Positions 42,511-54,039 of a stretch of DNA of 64,000 bases are shown in pieces; position 1 is the first letter of the stretch; every line of letters starts with the position of its first letter. A program made the position numbers and the translations under genes. Source of the stretch: Sciurus carolinensis (taxonomy: Eukaryota > Chordata > Mammalia > Rodentia > Sciuridae); the NCBI RefSeq assembly GCF_902686445.1, contig NC_062217.1, positions 169,351,098 through 169,415,097 on the forward strand, given 5' to 3'. Below the pieces are notes generated by a model. That model had not been told where the DNA came from, made no database searches, and saw only the letters and a program-made list of their open reading frames with translations.

Positions 42511-44039
42511 AATGCGTCACTGTGGGAGGCCCTGCCACTCGGGGGCTTTCTCTCCTTCCTGCTGTCCTTGACCCAGGCATGGTTTTGAGCCCAGAGCTGC
42601 TGGTGGCCACCCCACCAACACAGAGCCTGAGAAATTGGCAAACCAAGGGGATAAAGAGGGGGAAGGGAGAACTAAGCCCTGAAGACTCCTGGATCAACTA
42701 ATCCCTGCAGGTGCCAGAGGTGGAAGTCAGCACCTGCCTTCCTCGTGCGTTTCCTCATCTGCTCATTCACTCATCCCCTAAACTGGCCTGAGCTGGTTTT
42801 CTACTGCTCGACATCCAGAGTCTTAACTGAGCCTGGACCAGCCTTCAACTGAGTTGCCGCGGCTCAGAGCTCATCTCCTAACAGCTCTGGGCTTCCTCAC
42901 CCTGGTTGGGATCCCAAACAGAAACCCCAGTGGGTATCCAGCCTCTGCTCACAGACGGGGCTTAGATGGCAGGGGCGACCAGGAGCCACGTGCAGGTGGG
43001 AGGCAGTCCACAACCTGCCTGGCCTCTGCTAGACCAGGTCACTTGCAGTCATGCTCATGTCTCGGAGTGATGGGTGGCCCTCTCCTTTCACATCACAGAT
43101 TTGACTTTGACCTCTCCGTGCCCGTGAGGCCTTACCTCATTTCCCATACGTGGACGCAGGTCATTGCTTTTCTGGCCTTCCCAGGCCCAAAGAGCCCAGC
43201 CCAGGCCTGCCAGCAAGGCTCTCTGTTGACTCCAGTTCCCCTTGGCGCTCCATGACTTTACCCAGATGGAATTCACAGACGAGTTTCCAAACCTACTAAC
43301 TCAGGTCTGCTAAGAGACTGCTGGAAATGGTTCAACTGAGATGGAGCAGTGGTCAAAATTCAGGGGTTGCCATGGGCACTGTTTCCATCTTTCCTCACGC
43401 AGAGCCGGCTGGGCGGCCAGGAGAAACACAGGCACAGGCTTGCCAAACTGCGGTCTGCCCCTCGCCGTGACTTGCTTGGTCACAGGAGTGCAAGACACTG
43501 CCCCTGCCTGAATTTAGGCTGGAAACTCCTGAACAGGTCTCTCCCCTCATAACCCTCCAGGCTCCTGCTGGCCTGCAGGGGGACAGGAGCAGCCACGCCG
43601 AGTGTTCCTGCAGAAGGCACAACAGGACAACCCCGGAAGGGAGCCGTGGGCAGCAAGGCCTCCACCTCCCCCAGCCCACGCGAGGAGGGCGGGCATGGCC
43701 CTGCACTCAGAAACGCAAGGTACAGGCTCCGCCGCCTGGGCCTCAGGAGCCGTGGAAGAGTCCCGCAAGGCTGGAATCTGCCGCCCACCTCAGGCTCCAG
43801 AACGGAACGGCTGGCAAAGGTGGCCCGGGGTTAATGAAACATATGGACAGGGTGCAAGCAGGCGTGCCCGTCCCTCCCACATCCTAGACGTTCCCTGGAG
43901 AGGTGAGACGGGAGGAAGCCACGCTCAGCAGCACTCCCCAGGAGAGCCACGCGAGGACTCGTGACACAGGGTCTGCAGAGAGCTAAGCTCGTCACAGCAG
44001 AACAAGTCCCACCCCTTTCACGCCCCCATGCCTTACTTA
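42511..44039. other. No gene seen
   Basis: GC-rich. Overlapping frames at 42854-43255 and 43395-43964 lack domains. Confidence 0.4.
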
Positions 44040-44180
44040 GCTCACAGTTGGCCACAAATGACTCCTTCCCTGATTCTCTGAGGAGTGTAGGATCCTTTGC
44101 TAAGCCTTGCAAGGAAGGGACTGTGCCCTCCAAAATCTTCCGATTAGACTGTTCAGCACCCAGCAGGCCAGGGGTAAGGC
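44040..44180 (+). mobile_element. Possible L2 3' fragment, sense
   Basis: GCAAGGAAGGGACTGTGCCC and GACTGTTCAGCACCCAGCAG resemble the L2 stretch 'gggcagggactgtgtc ... cccagcacccagcac'. Confidence 0.4.
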
Positions 44181-44648
44181 CAGTAATCCTGCCTCCCCCA
44201 GTTGCCTCTCAACCCAGCTGAGCCCCCCTAAGTGGGCAGAAGGGACCCCCCCAACCCCTTCTCACCTCTGTGCCACCCTGTCCACCCCTCTGCCTTGAAC
44301 CTCCCTAGAATCCTCACCCCTGGCCTGGTTGGTCCTTCAGTCCCCTTGGGCTAACTCTGTACATGTGACTAGGATGGTGAAGGAGCCGGGAGAGGTGGGG
44401 TCCTGAGGGATGGAGGTGGGCTGCCTGGATCCAGACTCAGGGGTAAGTTCCCACCTGGCCCTGCCAGACAGGCTACCCTCAACTCCAGAATGTCCACAAG
44501 TCTCATCTCTTGGCTCTGCCCTTCCAAAAGCTCCCTCCTGTTACAGCGCCTAAACCTCAGCAGCTCAGGACACCAGGACCTGGAAGGTAATGAGGGGAGC
44601 AGAAGGGTTCAAAGACAGGCCTTCTGAATCCCAGAAGAACCCTCTGAC
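44181..44648. other. No gene seen
   Basis: GC-rich unique DNA. Confidence 0.4.
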
Positions 44649-44652
44649 GCGC

Positions 44653-44691
<39 letters not shown>

Positions 44692-44692
44692 A
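44649..44692. repeat. (CA)n microsatellite
   Basis: About twenty CA units with two CG interruptions at the left end. Confidence 0.97.
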
Positions 44693-44781
44693 GGGGACCA
44701 ACATGAGCAGAAGGCTCTGGGTAAATGAGGAAAAACATCAGCAATTTATACTTTACCTCTTCTGTCTTCTAGAATCTTCTC

Positions 44782-45208
44782 TGTCCCAAATTTTCTCGGC
44801 TGCCTTATTGCGTTCCCTCTGCCCGCAGAGAGAGACACGACAAACGTCTGAAGCTTTGGAAGTTTATTATGCACAGTCCCTCTCCTACACTTCACTCCTC
44901 TACCGCTTAACTCTCGCCTGCTTCGGCCGCTCCGCTTCTCCCACTCGGCTCTCGCCCTCGCTCGCACTCTTCTTCCTCGCTTCTACTCCCCTTCCCAGGA
45001 AGTTACCAAGCTTATATACACTTCAACCAATCAAGGGAGAGTACACGAGGTAAACGGCGAACAGCTGTAGGTATAGAATAGGCACATGAGAGAGGCATGC
45101 ACTAATCACATTGTTAACTAGCTAATACTGTATGGCCAACCGCTTTTGGCTCAGCGCCAGGCGCCATCTTGACCGTGCCCAAGGCTGGGAGTCCCGGGTA
45201 CCCCGACA
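44782..45208 (-). mobile_element. Endogenous retrovirus LTR, class II-like
   Basis: On the minus strand it begins TGTCGGGGTACCCGGG and the best 3' terminus is ATTTGGGACA at 44782, giving TGTC...GACA ends. TATA-like TGTATATAAG is at 45011-45020 and AATAAA at 44863-44868, the expected order and spacing for U3-R-U5. A purine-rich, GCGAG-repeat stretch follows the TATA box. Flanks (CTTCTC left, CTGCCT right) do not form a target duplication, so either the 3' end is misplaced or the flanks were rearranged. Confidence 0.75.
45160..45170 (-). promoter_or_regulatory. YY1-like site near LTR 5' end
   Basis: AAGATGGCGCC on the minus strand closely resembles the YY1 motif AAGATGGCGGC. The other LTR at 8932-9326 carries a doubled TATGGCGCC. 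A functional role is inferred. Confidence 0.35.
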
Positions 45209-45500
45209 CTGCCTGCCCGCAAAGCCTAGTCCTGTTCCTGGCTTGGAATTCTAATCCCCAGATCTTGGGTTCTTCCAGGTCCTGCTCATGACTGAGGCTC
45301 CATGCTGCTGAGAAAGGCGGACACCATCTCTTCTCACTGCACAGACCTGCCTCCGTCCTTCCCCAGAGCCCACCGTGCCTTCCCGCCAGGGATCTCACAA
45401 CAGGCCCGGCCACCAATTAGTTCCAGGGCTTCCAAGAAGCCACAAAAGGTTACCCAGGGAGACTTGAGTTTCTGGAGCTATGGCAGACTGGGTATCCTAA
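45209..45500. other. No gene seen
   Basis: Unique DNA between two LTRs. Confidence 0.4.
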
Positions 45501-45504
45501 AAGC

Positions 45505-45900
45505 TTTCTGTATGGTTTGAATAGTGTTCCCCAAAAACTCATGGCCACCTGGAGCCCATGAATGTGACTTCTTTGGAAATGGTCTTTTCAGGTGTAATGG
45601 AGTTAAGATGAGACTGTGAGGGATTAGGGTGGGCTCTAAACCCCACTACCTATATGTCCCTGTGAGGAGAGGGAAATCTGGGCACAGACACAAAGAAGAG
45701 CTGAGGTGGAGGGGTGCACCCATGAGCCAAGCAAGCTAAGGGTGGCCAGCAGACACTGGGAGCTGGAATCGCCAGGCACGGGCCTCTCTACCGCCTCTGA
45801 GAGAGCACGGTCCAGCCAGTGCCCTGGCTTCAGACTTCCAGGCTTCAGAAACGAAGAGAAGAAATTCCTCTGGCTTCAAGTCACCCAGTGTCTGGCTCCC
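45505..45900 (+). mobile_element. MLT1-like LTR, sense
   Basis: GTATGGTTTGAATAGTGTTC, GTGACTTCTTTGGAAATGGT, ATTAGGGTGGGCTCTAAACC and GACTTCCAGGCTTCAGAAAC with CACCCAGTGTCTGG follow the MLT1-type order. Confidence 0.75.
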
Positions 45901-46229
45901 TCCACCAAATCCCTTGGAATACTGGTTAAATAAAACAGCATCCCTACCCAGATGAGCCCACAGTAAATTACAAACCAGACATAAACCAGAACAATGATGA
46001 GGTTGTCACAACTACCTGGGGAACAGGGCTGAAGGTTTAAGAACCACACAGGGACAGAGGTGAGGGCCCAGGTCCCACGCTGCAGCCCACATACACCTCC
46101 CCCAAAAGCCGGGACCTTGAAAGCGTTCATCCTCAGTGAAAGACCAGATGGAGAAAAGAATCTGCCCCCGACAGAGAAACTCGCCTCTCCCCCTGTCATT
46201 TAGCCCGTCCTCAGACAGGCTTAGGGTGA
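45901..46229. other. No gene seen; MER5-like hint near 46000-46045
   Basis: CTACCTGGGGAACAGGGCTG then GTTTAAGAACCACAC has a MER5-like flavour but is short. Confidence 0.4.
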
Positions 46230-48804
46230 AAACACGTATTACATGTACTTGCAGAAAACTCCAAGACAAGAAATTAAGCAAAAGTTATTCCCAGAGACAC
46301 CTGGGAGACGCCCCCACTGAGCACATCACCTCCTCCCAGACCCACACGGACTCAGAACCTGGAATTATAAGATGTATGAGAAAGTGCATGACATGCAAGA
46401 ATCAAGACAGAGGACGCCCAGAATTAGACACCAAAGACAGGAGAATTATCAGACACCAGGACAAATAGCTTGTTTAAAATGTTCAGATAAATAAAAGACA
46501 AAAGTAAGGACATGAAGAATAAGACACTCTTAAAAGAGACCAGGCAGAAAAATGAGAAATTATACTCCATTTTTGTATGATTTATCAAAACGCATAAATG
46601 CATTCTACTGTCAAGTCCAACTAATTAGAAAAAATAAAAAATTAAATGAAAAAAAAGAGAGAAAACAGGCAGACTTGAATTTGAAAAGGAATCAAATAAA
46701 GCTTGTAGAGAAGGTGGAGGGGATAGATAGAGCTAAAGAGATAATCAGTGATCTGAAAGAGAAACTTAAAGAAAGTACCCAGGATACAGCAAATAAAGAG
46801 AAGTTAAGAGTAGGAAGACATGTTGAACAAGCTTTCAATTATAGTTCCAGAAAACAAAGAATAGAGACAATGGAGAAGAAGCCATATTGGAAAAAAGAAC
46901 TTTCCAGAATTGGTTTAAGATGTGAATGCTCATATTCAAGAAACTTAACAAATCCCTAGAAGAATAAATGCAAAGATAACCATGTCAAGACAGATATCAG
47001 AACTCCAAGCAAAGAAAAAAATCTTACAAGCATTTAGGAAAAAAAAAAAAAAGACAGGCTGCCTACAATTAGATAGGCAACGAACTTCTCAATGACAACA
47101 GCAGATACGAGAAGCCCGTGGAATGTTATTTCCAAAGTCCAGAGACCAAATGTGTTTTCACTAGGACAGTATGCCTAACTAAGAAATGGCTCAAAAACAA
47201 GCGCAAAATGAAGACATCTTCCACCAAAGAAGCACACATTTAGCCACGAGGGCGTAAGCGTGTTGGCAGTGACTCTCCCACCATGTAGGAACAGGACAGA
47301 ACACGGGAAACTTTTCAGACATTGGAAAACAGATGTCACAGGATGATGGTGTCTGAGAAAAAGAACAAAAAAGCCAAACCACGGTTACCCAGGCCGTGTA
47401 CCAGTAGGTAACCGCTGGTCTGCAGAATAAGAAGAACCCAGAGATCCTCAAGTACACAAGTCGAAGCGACGGAGGTTCAGGGAGACCTAGGATTTGTAAG
47501 GGAGGGAACTCAAGAGAAGGAAGCATTAGAGGGAAAGAAAAGTCAAAATCTGGAAAGGCGTCCACAGGAGTCCGGGCTGCATAGTCGCCAGCATGTGCAT
47601 AGGTGATACCTGTGCAGGTAGAAAGAGGACTTGCTGGTGAACTGTGGGGTGAGCAATCCCAACAGCTCACCCAGGGCTGGGCTGATCAAGCTCCTGTCAA
47701 AGCAGAGACATGCTCAGTGCATGGGGCTGTCATGCACTGAGGAGATGCACATGGGGAGATTTTAGGAGGATGCAGAAGGCCAGGCCTTAAAGTAGGGCCT
47801 AAAGCAGCCTTCGAATAGAAGATATTTGGTACTTGCTTAAATATCCTAAAAACACACCCTAGACAATCAACAAGTTCACCATAGGTCTGAAAAAGTTCAA
47901 CACTGGTTAAAGGAGCATAGCAAATCCAGAACGCCATATAAAGTCCACAGCCCATTATCTAATCAAAAAAAAGAGGACATACACAAAGAATCAGGCAAAT
48001 GTGCTCCTAGACCAAAAGAAAAATCATTTGATGGACCCAGAAAGAAGGTAGAGCAGAAAAGGACGTTAAAACCACCATTAGAGAGTCTCAAATCAGTAAA
48101 TTAAACTCCCATCTTACAAAAGTAGGAAAAGAATTACAGAATAAACTTAAAGCCAGCAGGGGAAATCTTAGAGATAGCAGAAATCAGCAAAAATGAAAGC
48201 ATAAAAGCAAGAAAGAAAAATCGATGAGGCCCAAAGATGCCTCCTTGAGAAGATCAATAAACTTGCTAACCCTCCTGCAGGACCGCCAAATTAAAATAGA
48301 GAGAGGACCCTAGTCAGCACACCGGGAAGGCGGGAAGGGATATCATCACAAAGGCCACGGGCAGCAGAAGAACAGTAAAGGACAACCATGGACAACTTCA
48401 CACGAAGACGTGACCATGACAACATGGAACAACCCCTAGGAAGAGAAGCCGCTGCCACTCCTCCAGGACAAAGAGTAACCGGAATAGACCTATCGCTGCT
48501 GGAGACTTTGACTGCATCATCTAAGAAAAATCCTTCCACAAGAGTTTTCCAAGCACAGATGGTAGCCCTGGCAAATTCTGCAAAACATTAAAAAAAACAA
48601 ACAACCTCAATTCTGCAAAATCACTTCCAGGAAATAGAAGCGGAGAGAACATTTCCCAACTCACATTATGATGCCGGCTTTGTCCTGCTATCAAAACCAG
48701 ACGACGGCAACACAAGAAAGAAAATGCAACATGAACACAGAGGCAAAGGATCTGACGAAACACCATCCGGTCAAGTCAAGCAATACACGAAACAGTTCAC
48801 ACTG
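46230..48804 (+). mobile_element. Old LINE L1 (HAL1/L1M-like), first segment
   Basis: 46970-47160 matches an L1/HAL1 5'-half segment (AGATATCAGAACTCCAAGCA, CAACGAACTTCTCAATGACA). 48540-48790 matches ORF2 in the reverse-transcriptase region (GGTAGCCCTGGCAAATTCTG, CACTTCCAGGAAATAGAAGC, CAAAACCAGACGACGGCAAC). Everything is interrupted by stops. The middle (47200-48000) is too diverged to place. A 135-codon frame at 46552-46959 is Lys-rich residue of this LINE, not a gene. Confidence 0.75.
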
Positions 48805-49168
48805 TGCTGCTGCAGCTGCCATCTGGAATAGCCCCCCAAAGGCCACGGGTTCAAGGCTTAGTCCCAGCTTGGTGCTACAGGAGGCGGAGGAACCTTTAAG
48901 AGGTTGGAATTAGTGGGAGAGTTTAGGTTACTGGGGCATGCCCTTGGAGGGGCTTATGGGACCCCCTCCCCTTTTTTCATGTGTATCCATGAGGTTTTGC
49001 TCTACCACACCCTCCCGCCATGATGTGCCACCACACGCCCAAAGCAACAGAGCCAATTGGTCACGGACTGAAACCTCCAAAACTGTGAACCCAAATACAC
49101 CTTTTCTCTTTTTAAGTTTATTACCTCACATATTTTCTTATAGTAATGGAAAACTGACTAACACAATG
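48805..49168 (+). mobile_element. MaLR-type LTR inserted in the L1
   Basis: ATCTGGAATAGCCCCCCAAA, TTACTGGGGCATGCCCTTGG, CCAAAACTGTGAACCCAAAT and terminal GAAAACTGACTAACACA mark a solitary sense LTR. L1 text lies on both sides. Confidence 0.82.
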
Positions 49169-49284
49169 ACAAAAGTGCAATTCATCTTGAGAATGCAAGC
49201 CTGCTTTAATGTTTAGAAGTAACTCAGTGTGATCCACCATATTAACAGTCTAGACGAGAAAAATTCAATGATCATGTCTCTTAT
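49169..49284 (+). mobile_element. LINE L1 ORF2, second segment
   Basis: CAGTGTGATCCACCATATTA and AAATTCAATGATCATGTCTC correspond to the ORF2 stretch encoding the part just before the FADD-type catalytic motif of L1 reverse transcriptase. Confidence 0.8.
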
Positions 49285-49470
49285 GGGCTGATCTGTTTCC
49301 CCCTTGACTCAGATGTTAAAGGTAACCCCCCATAACTCAAAATGTGACTATTTGGAGACAGGGACTTAAAAGAGATAATTAAGTTAAATGAGGTCATTAC
49401 GATGGGCCTTAATAAAAAATGACTAATGTCCTGCTTTAAAGGAAAAAGAGATATGGACATTCTCTGAGTT
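49285..49470 (+). mobile_element. MLT1-like LTR, 5' part (outer, sense)
   Basis: CAAAATGTGACTATTTGGAG, TTAAATGAGGTCATTACGAT and GGGCCTTAATAAAAAATGAC follow a sense MLT1 5' half. The same LTR resumes near 49790. Confidence 0.7.
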
Positions 49471-49789
49471 CAAACTGACAAATGACCATACCTGGGTGGC
49501 TTAACAACAATCATTTCTCAGTTTTGCAGGCTAGAAGCCCAAGACCAGGGTACCAGCATGTCGGGGCCCAGTGAGGGGCCTCTCAGAGGCTGCCGAGAGC
49601 CAGCGGCTCCCTGTGCCCTCACATGGTGAGAAGCAGGCCAGCTACCTCTCTGCCCTCTGCTCCCGAGGGCACCGATCACTCAGGAGGGCTTGTCCTCGCA
49701 GCCCCATCGCTTCCTAAAGCCCCCGGGGCCAATACCGCCAGGTCGGAGATGAGACTGTTAACGCAAATCTGAGGGACACAAACACTCAG
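49471..49789 (-). mobile_element. MLT1-like LTR in opposite orientation, nested
   Basis: CATTTCTCAGTTTTGCAGGC, CTAGAAGCCCAAGACCAGGG, GTGCCCTCACATGGTGAGAA and GGGGCCAATACCGCCAGGTC are the complement of an MLT1 LTR read 3' to 5'. It sits inside the sense MLT1. Confidence 0.68.
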
Positions 49790-49985
49790 GGCTTAAGAGA
49801 CACAGGCACAGGGAGGACACAGCCATCTGCCAGCCGTGAGGAAGGCCTGGGAGGGAGCGACCCCTTAGCACCTTCATCTCTGACTTCCAGCCTCCAGAAC
49901 CATGAGAAAGTGAGTTTCTGTCCTTTGAGCCACCTGGTCTGTGGCACTTTGTGGTGGCAGCTTTAACAAATCAATACAACATCTA
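49790..49985 (+). mobile_element. MLT1-like LTR, 3' part (outer, sense)
   Basis: CAGGGAGGACACAGCCATCT, CTTCCAGCCTCCAGAACCAT and GAGCCACCTGGTCTGTGGCA are the classic MLT1 3' half, ending at AACAAATCAATACAACA. Confidence 0.85.
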
Positions 49986-50095
49986 CTAAGGCAGAAAAAG
50001 CATGTGAAAAAATTCAACATCCATTTATTAAAACAAAAAAAAAAAAGCTTAGCTAACAAGAAATACAGGGAAACTCCTTAACTCCCCAAAGAACC
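49986..50095 (+). mobile_element. LINE L1 ORF2, third segment
   Basis: CTAAGGCAGAAAAAGCATGT followed by GAAAAAATTCAACATCCATT resumes ORF2 at the point where the second segment stopped. It ends in an A-run and decays. Confidence 0.82.
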
Positions 50096-51169
50096 CAGAC
50101 AGGGAAAGTGCTGAGCACGGGTCCCAGGACGGTCCGCAGCTTTTCTTCTCTGGGACACTGAGGATGTGGTCAGATGCCGGGTGGCTTGTCTGGGCAGCCT
50201 GCCGGGACACAATCCCAGTGTCAGACAAATACACAATCCCACACCTGGCGCTTAATGGCAAAACCCCACACACTCCCCAGTCATCAGCCTGCAGAGAGGA
50301 CCCGGCCCTGCCGCTCAGCACGTCGGGAGCCAGCTCGCTGGTGCACCTCCACACGCCGGCACTGACCTGCCATGAGGACCCCAGTGCCAGGACTCACCTA
50401 ACCAACCCTACTGGCCTCCCAAAGGCCCACCTCCCAGCACCGTCACACGGGGTCAGGGCTCCCACACAAGAATTTGAGGGGGACGCCATCCAGTCGCCTG
50501 CCTTCTCACATCCAAGACGTCTGTCCACCTAGGCTGGTTCTCACAGACCTCCTGCCCACTGTACCCAGGGTGAGGGACGCACACCCTTCCCTGTCAGAGG
50601 GAACCCCAGCCCCCTGGCCAGCCTTGCAAGGGGAGCCGAAAGTAGGGAGCTGACTTGCCAGGAGCCAGCAGCCTCCCGCCTACTGAGCCCAGAGCGTGCC
50701 TGCAGCCGGCAGAGCTGGCGGGGGGCGGACGAGAAACAGGGAGCGGGTCACCAACAGCACCGGCAGCCCGTGGAAGGCCCACTGCCCTGCAGGCTGCTGA
50801 GCGCCCATCCCATCCTCTAGCCATTCGCTCCTGAGCCCTCGCTTGGCTTCTTGGCTTCCAGGCGGGCTGCTGCAGGGGGCGAGGGCCAGAGAGGCCCTTC
50901 CGGCCCCCAGGCCCTCCCAGGCTCCGTCAGACACCACGTGGTGTTACAGGCACCCTCACCAGCAGTTTCCAGCACCAGGTTGGCAGAGGCCTCTCCCTGG
51001 GCCCCGGGTCCCCCTGCCACCTACATCACCTCTGGGTGCCAGGCAGCAGCAATCCCGTGGCTGATGTAAACAGGGACAGTGACAGCTGTCATTCAAGTGC
51101 TGTCAGGGTCAGCATTGCTGACAGACTTTGCTCCCGGCTGTGGGCCGATTATACACTCTTAGATTTAAC
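50096..51169. other. No gene seen
   Basis: GC-rich unique DNA, frames open on both strands. Confidence 0.4.
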
Positions 51170-51265
51170 TTGCCACCCCATTCTTCAGATCAGGAAACTG
51201 AGGCTCAGAGATAGGAAGTAACTTGTCCAATCACTAAATCAAGACCCAACCTCAGGTCTGAGTCT
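51170..51265 (-). mobile_element. MIR SINE, antisense
   Basis: CAGATCAGGAAACTGAGGCT and GATAGGAAGTAACTTGTCCA are the antisense MIR core. Confidence 0.8.
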
Positions 51266-53144
51266 GGACTCTAAGGAGCTTATTTTGCTGCTCCACCTTC
51301 GCTCTGAGGCTGTCCCTGCCCCGGCAGGGGTGCTACATGAAGCACACCCTCTGCCGATGTCATTTCCCATTTCCCCACCATGGATCTGTGCTCCGCAGTG
51401 ACTGCGGGATGGTGGCTGGGTCTGTAGAGCCATTCAAATCTCGTCCCATCTCTGTGCAGCTTCTGTCCAGTTCTGTGCCGTGACCTGCCACTTTCCCACG
51501 CTTTGACCAAGTGCGCTTTCTGCATCAAATTGTTTACTCTGAAAACATTTGTGTTCCTCTAAGTCAAGCTCTTGCAAGTGCCCTCCTGGGGCTGCTCAGC
51601 TTCCAGAGAGAAGCTAGCTATGGACCTCAGCTGTTCTCCTGAGGGTCCATTCTCAGGCCACAAAGGAAGCCCCAAGCGATGACACTGCTGCTGCCCATGG
51701 CCATCAGGGTCACAGGCTGCTCAGAACCCTTGGGAACATGTGCATGCCAGCCCCTGTGACCAGGATCTTCCTTTTCACTGTTCCCATTGCTGAGGCCACC
51801 CCATGGCAACACCCTAACCCCACTTCCTTCCTTCCCGGGTACGGATGGTCCAGCTCCCTCCTGAGGTCGCTGTGGTCAGCTGGCTGGAGACAGAGCCACA
51901 GCCACCAGAGGAGAGCCCCCACCTGCATCCCAGGGGCTTCATGACTAAGGAAGTCTCCGTGCACAGCAAGTTCCAGAGAGGGACCGTCCCTGCCTCCCAC
52001 CACTGTGCCCCAGGTAACAGGGGCGGCAGGGAGCCCAGGCTGGAGAGCTCTGCAGGGCCTCGGAAGTCTCGCACCTCGTGTCCTCGCCCTTCCAGGGACA
52101 CCCGCTGCACGGCCGTGGGGACTGAACTCACACACCTGGCACAGCGCAGGGCCCATCGTCAGTGCCCCTTCGACGTAGCTATTGTCACCGTGGGGATTAG
52201 AAACCAGAGACCAAGCAGGGCTCTCCGCTCCCCGCCCACCGCTGGGTTACCGTGGTTACACACTACCTCTCGCTCATCTCAGGGTCGGGAGAATCAGCAA
52301 GCAAGACGGAGCTGTGTGGCCCACGCTCCCAGAAAAGCCCTCCAAACCTCGGGGCACCGCACCCCGAACCCAGGCCCTGTGGCCCCATGGCAGGTCCACA
52401 GCCCACATGCATTAGCCGGAGGGGCGAGGGCGCCCCCCTGCCCCGGGTCTGCATTTTGCCTGCTCTCGGTGCCCCCTGCCCGTGGTCTTGCTTCATTTCC
52501 CAAGGGCGGGGTGGGGAAACACTACTATGAAACCCATTGCACGGCTGGGGAAACTGGGGTCGCCTCCAGGGCAACCCCTTGGTGTAATCAGAACCCCAGG
52601 GTGTGGCTCAAGAAGGTGGGGAAGCTCCCTTGGGCGGGGGTCGGTGCCGAAGCCAAAGTGCTGGCTGGGAGCACAGCCGGGAACCAAGAGGCAGGACTGG
52701 GAGCAGAGGCTGCGGAGCGCCCAGCACGCCCGGCCTCGGCGCTGGGGTCACACCAGAGGGCCGCGCAGGGGCTCCACACGCTCATGCTTCCACTGTGCAC
52801 CCCCGCCACGTGGGGGTCTCCCACGAGTCAGGGAGCAAAGTCCAGAGTGCCTGTGAGGTTGCCATGTCCCCACAGGCACCGGGGACACCGGATGGCAGCA
52901 GGGACAGGGGGCCTCCTGGAGAGTCTGCCAGAAAACAGCTCCTCCCGCCAGGGCCAGGGAGCAGCAGGGCCCTCCTGCTGGCATCCAGCACACGGCAGGC
53001 AGTCCCAGATAGGCAGGCGGCCAGGATGCCAGGGCAGAGGCCAGGGGGCAGGGCTCACCGGCCAGCCAGCGACCAGGGGGAGCAGGACAGGGTCAGCCTG
53101 GCCAGCCGGGGTTCAGGCCTCCTCAGACCTCGCAGGCTGACTCC
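51266..53144. other. GC-rich region with a 431-codon chance frame, no gene called
   Basis: The plus frame 51845-53140 is the longest in the window. It is Pro/Gly/Arg/Ser/Ala-rich with no hydrophobic core, domain or repeat. It has overlapping long frames on both strands (for example minus 51710-52156). Small MIR-like scraps (GGGGAAACTGGGGTCGCC near 52546) lie within it, which a conserved exon would not contain. Confidence 0.5.
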
Positions 53145-53370
53145 AGGGAGTCGCATGTCACACCTCACACCGCCACCAGGCCACCACATCACCAAGTCAC
53201 AGTGTGACCATGTGGTACCGCACAGCATCTGCACACCAGCACTACTGCATGGCAGCGCACTCTGTCACTCTGTCACCAGGTCACACCACCACACCAGAGC
53301 AAAGCCAGGCCACGTCACTGTCACAGTCGCCGCGTCACACTGTCACCACGTCACCGTTTGTGCCTCTTAA
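53145..53370. repeat. CAC/GTC-rich low-complexity tract
   Basis: Dense, irregular GTCACACC, CACCACATCACC and GTCACTGTCAC words (ACTGTCACCACGTCACCG at the right). It resembles a decayed minisatellite with no single clean period. Confidence 0.75.
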
Positions 53371-54039
53371 GGGTTTTCTAGGGCAGTTCTGCTGAGACCT
53401 TTTCTCAGTTTGCTGCTGAGAAGACATTTTCAGGAAAAGCCATCATGTCCAATGACCTGCTCCGCACCCTGCTGCCACCCCAGACCCTGGGCTGCTGTGT
53501 ATTTTCCCTGGTCATGGGTGCCCTCGGCTGTCCCTGTGACAGGCTTGATTAAGCAGCTTCCTGGAGGGTTCAACTTTGAATAGTCTCAGGAATGTGGGCA
53601 GATCTCAGTCCCTGGTCCGGGCCGCTCTAGACAGAGCCGCAGCCCAGAGCACTGGGCCTGCAGGCACCTCTTGACCCTCTCCTCCTTGGATGGCGATCCC
53701 TTTGGGCAAGACAATGTGTCCAGAGTCACTTTGGTTCCCAGCAGTCATTGCCCGTTCCCTTGCCCAGGGCCAGGACCCAGCCGTGAGAGGGGCCACTGCT
53801 GGGTGCACGAGCCCTCCCTGAGGACCTGGCTGCCAGCTCCCTCCCTGCCCGCCCCTCTCCTCCCTCCCTGCCCACCCCTCTCCTGACCGCTCAGCCCAGG
53901 CACCAGAAGAAAAGGGCCTGGTCACGCATTCCAAGACCCAGACCATCAGAGCCGACAGACAGGCAGACGGAATCCAAACCGTGGCCCCAAACTGGGGGCC
54001 AGCTGGGAGAAGAAAGAGGCCTCTCTTTTCTAAAAATCA
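53371..54039. other. No gene seen; small tandem duplication at 53838-53886
   Basis: TCCCTCCCTGCCC(G/A)CCCC, followed by TCTCC, is doubled. The rest is GC-rich and unique. Confidence 0.45.

Noticed and set aside
46552..46959. Lys-rich 135-codon frame
   Set aside because: Lies within the old L1/HAL1-like LINE and is truncated residue of it rather than a host gene.
51845..53140. 431-codon open frame on plus, longest in the window
   Set aside because: GC-rich DNA has few stops. Other long frames overlap it on both strands, the translation is low-complexity Pro/Gly/Arg/Ser without domains, and MIR-like scraps lie within it.
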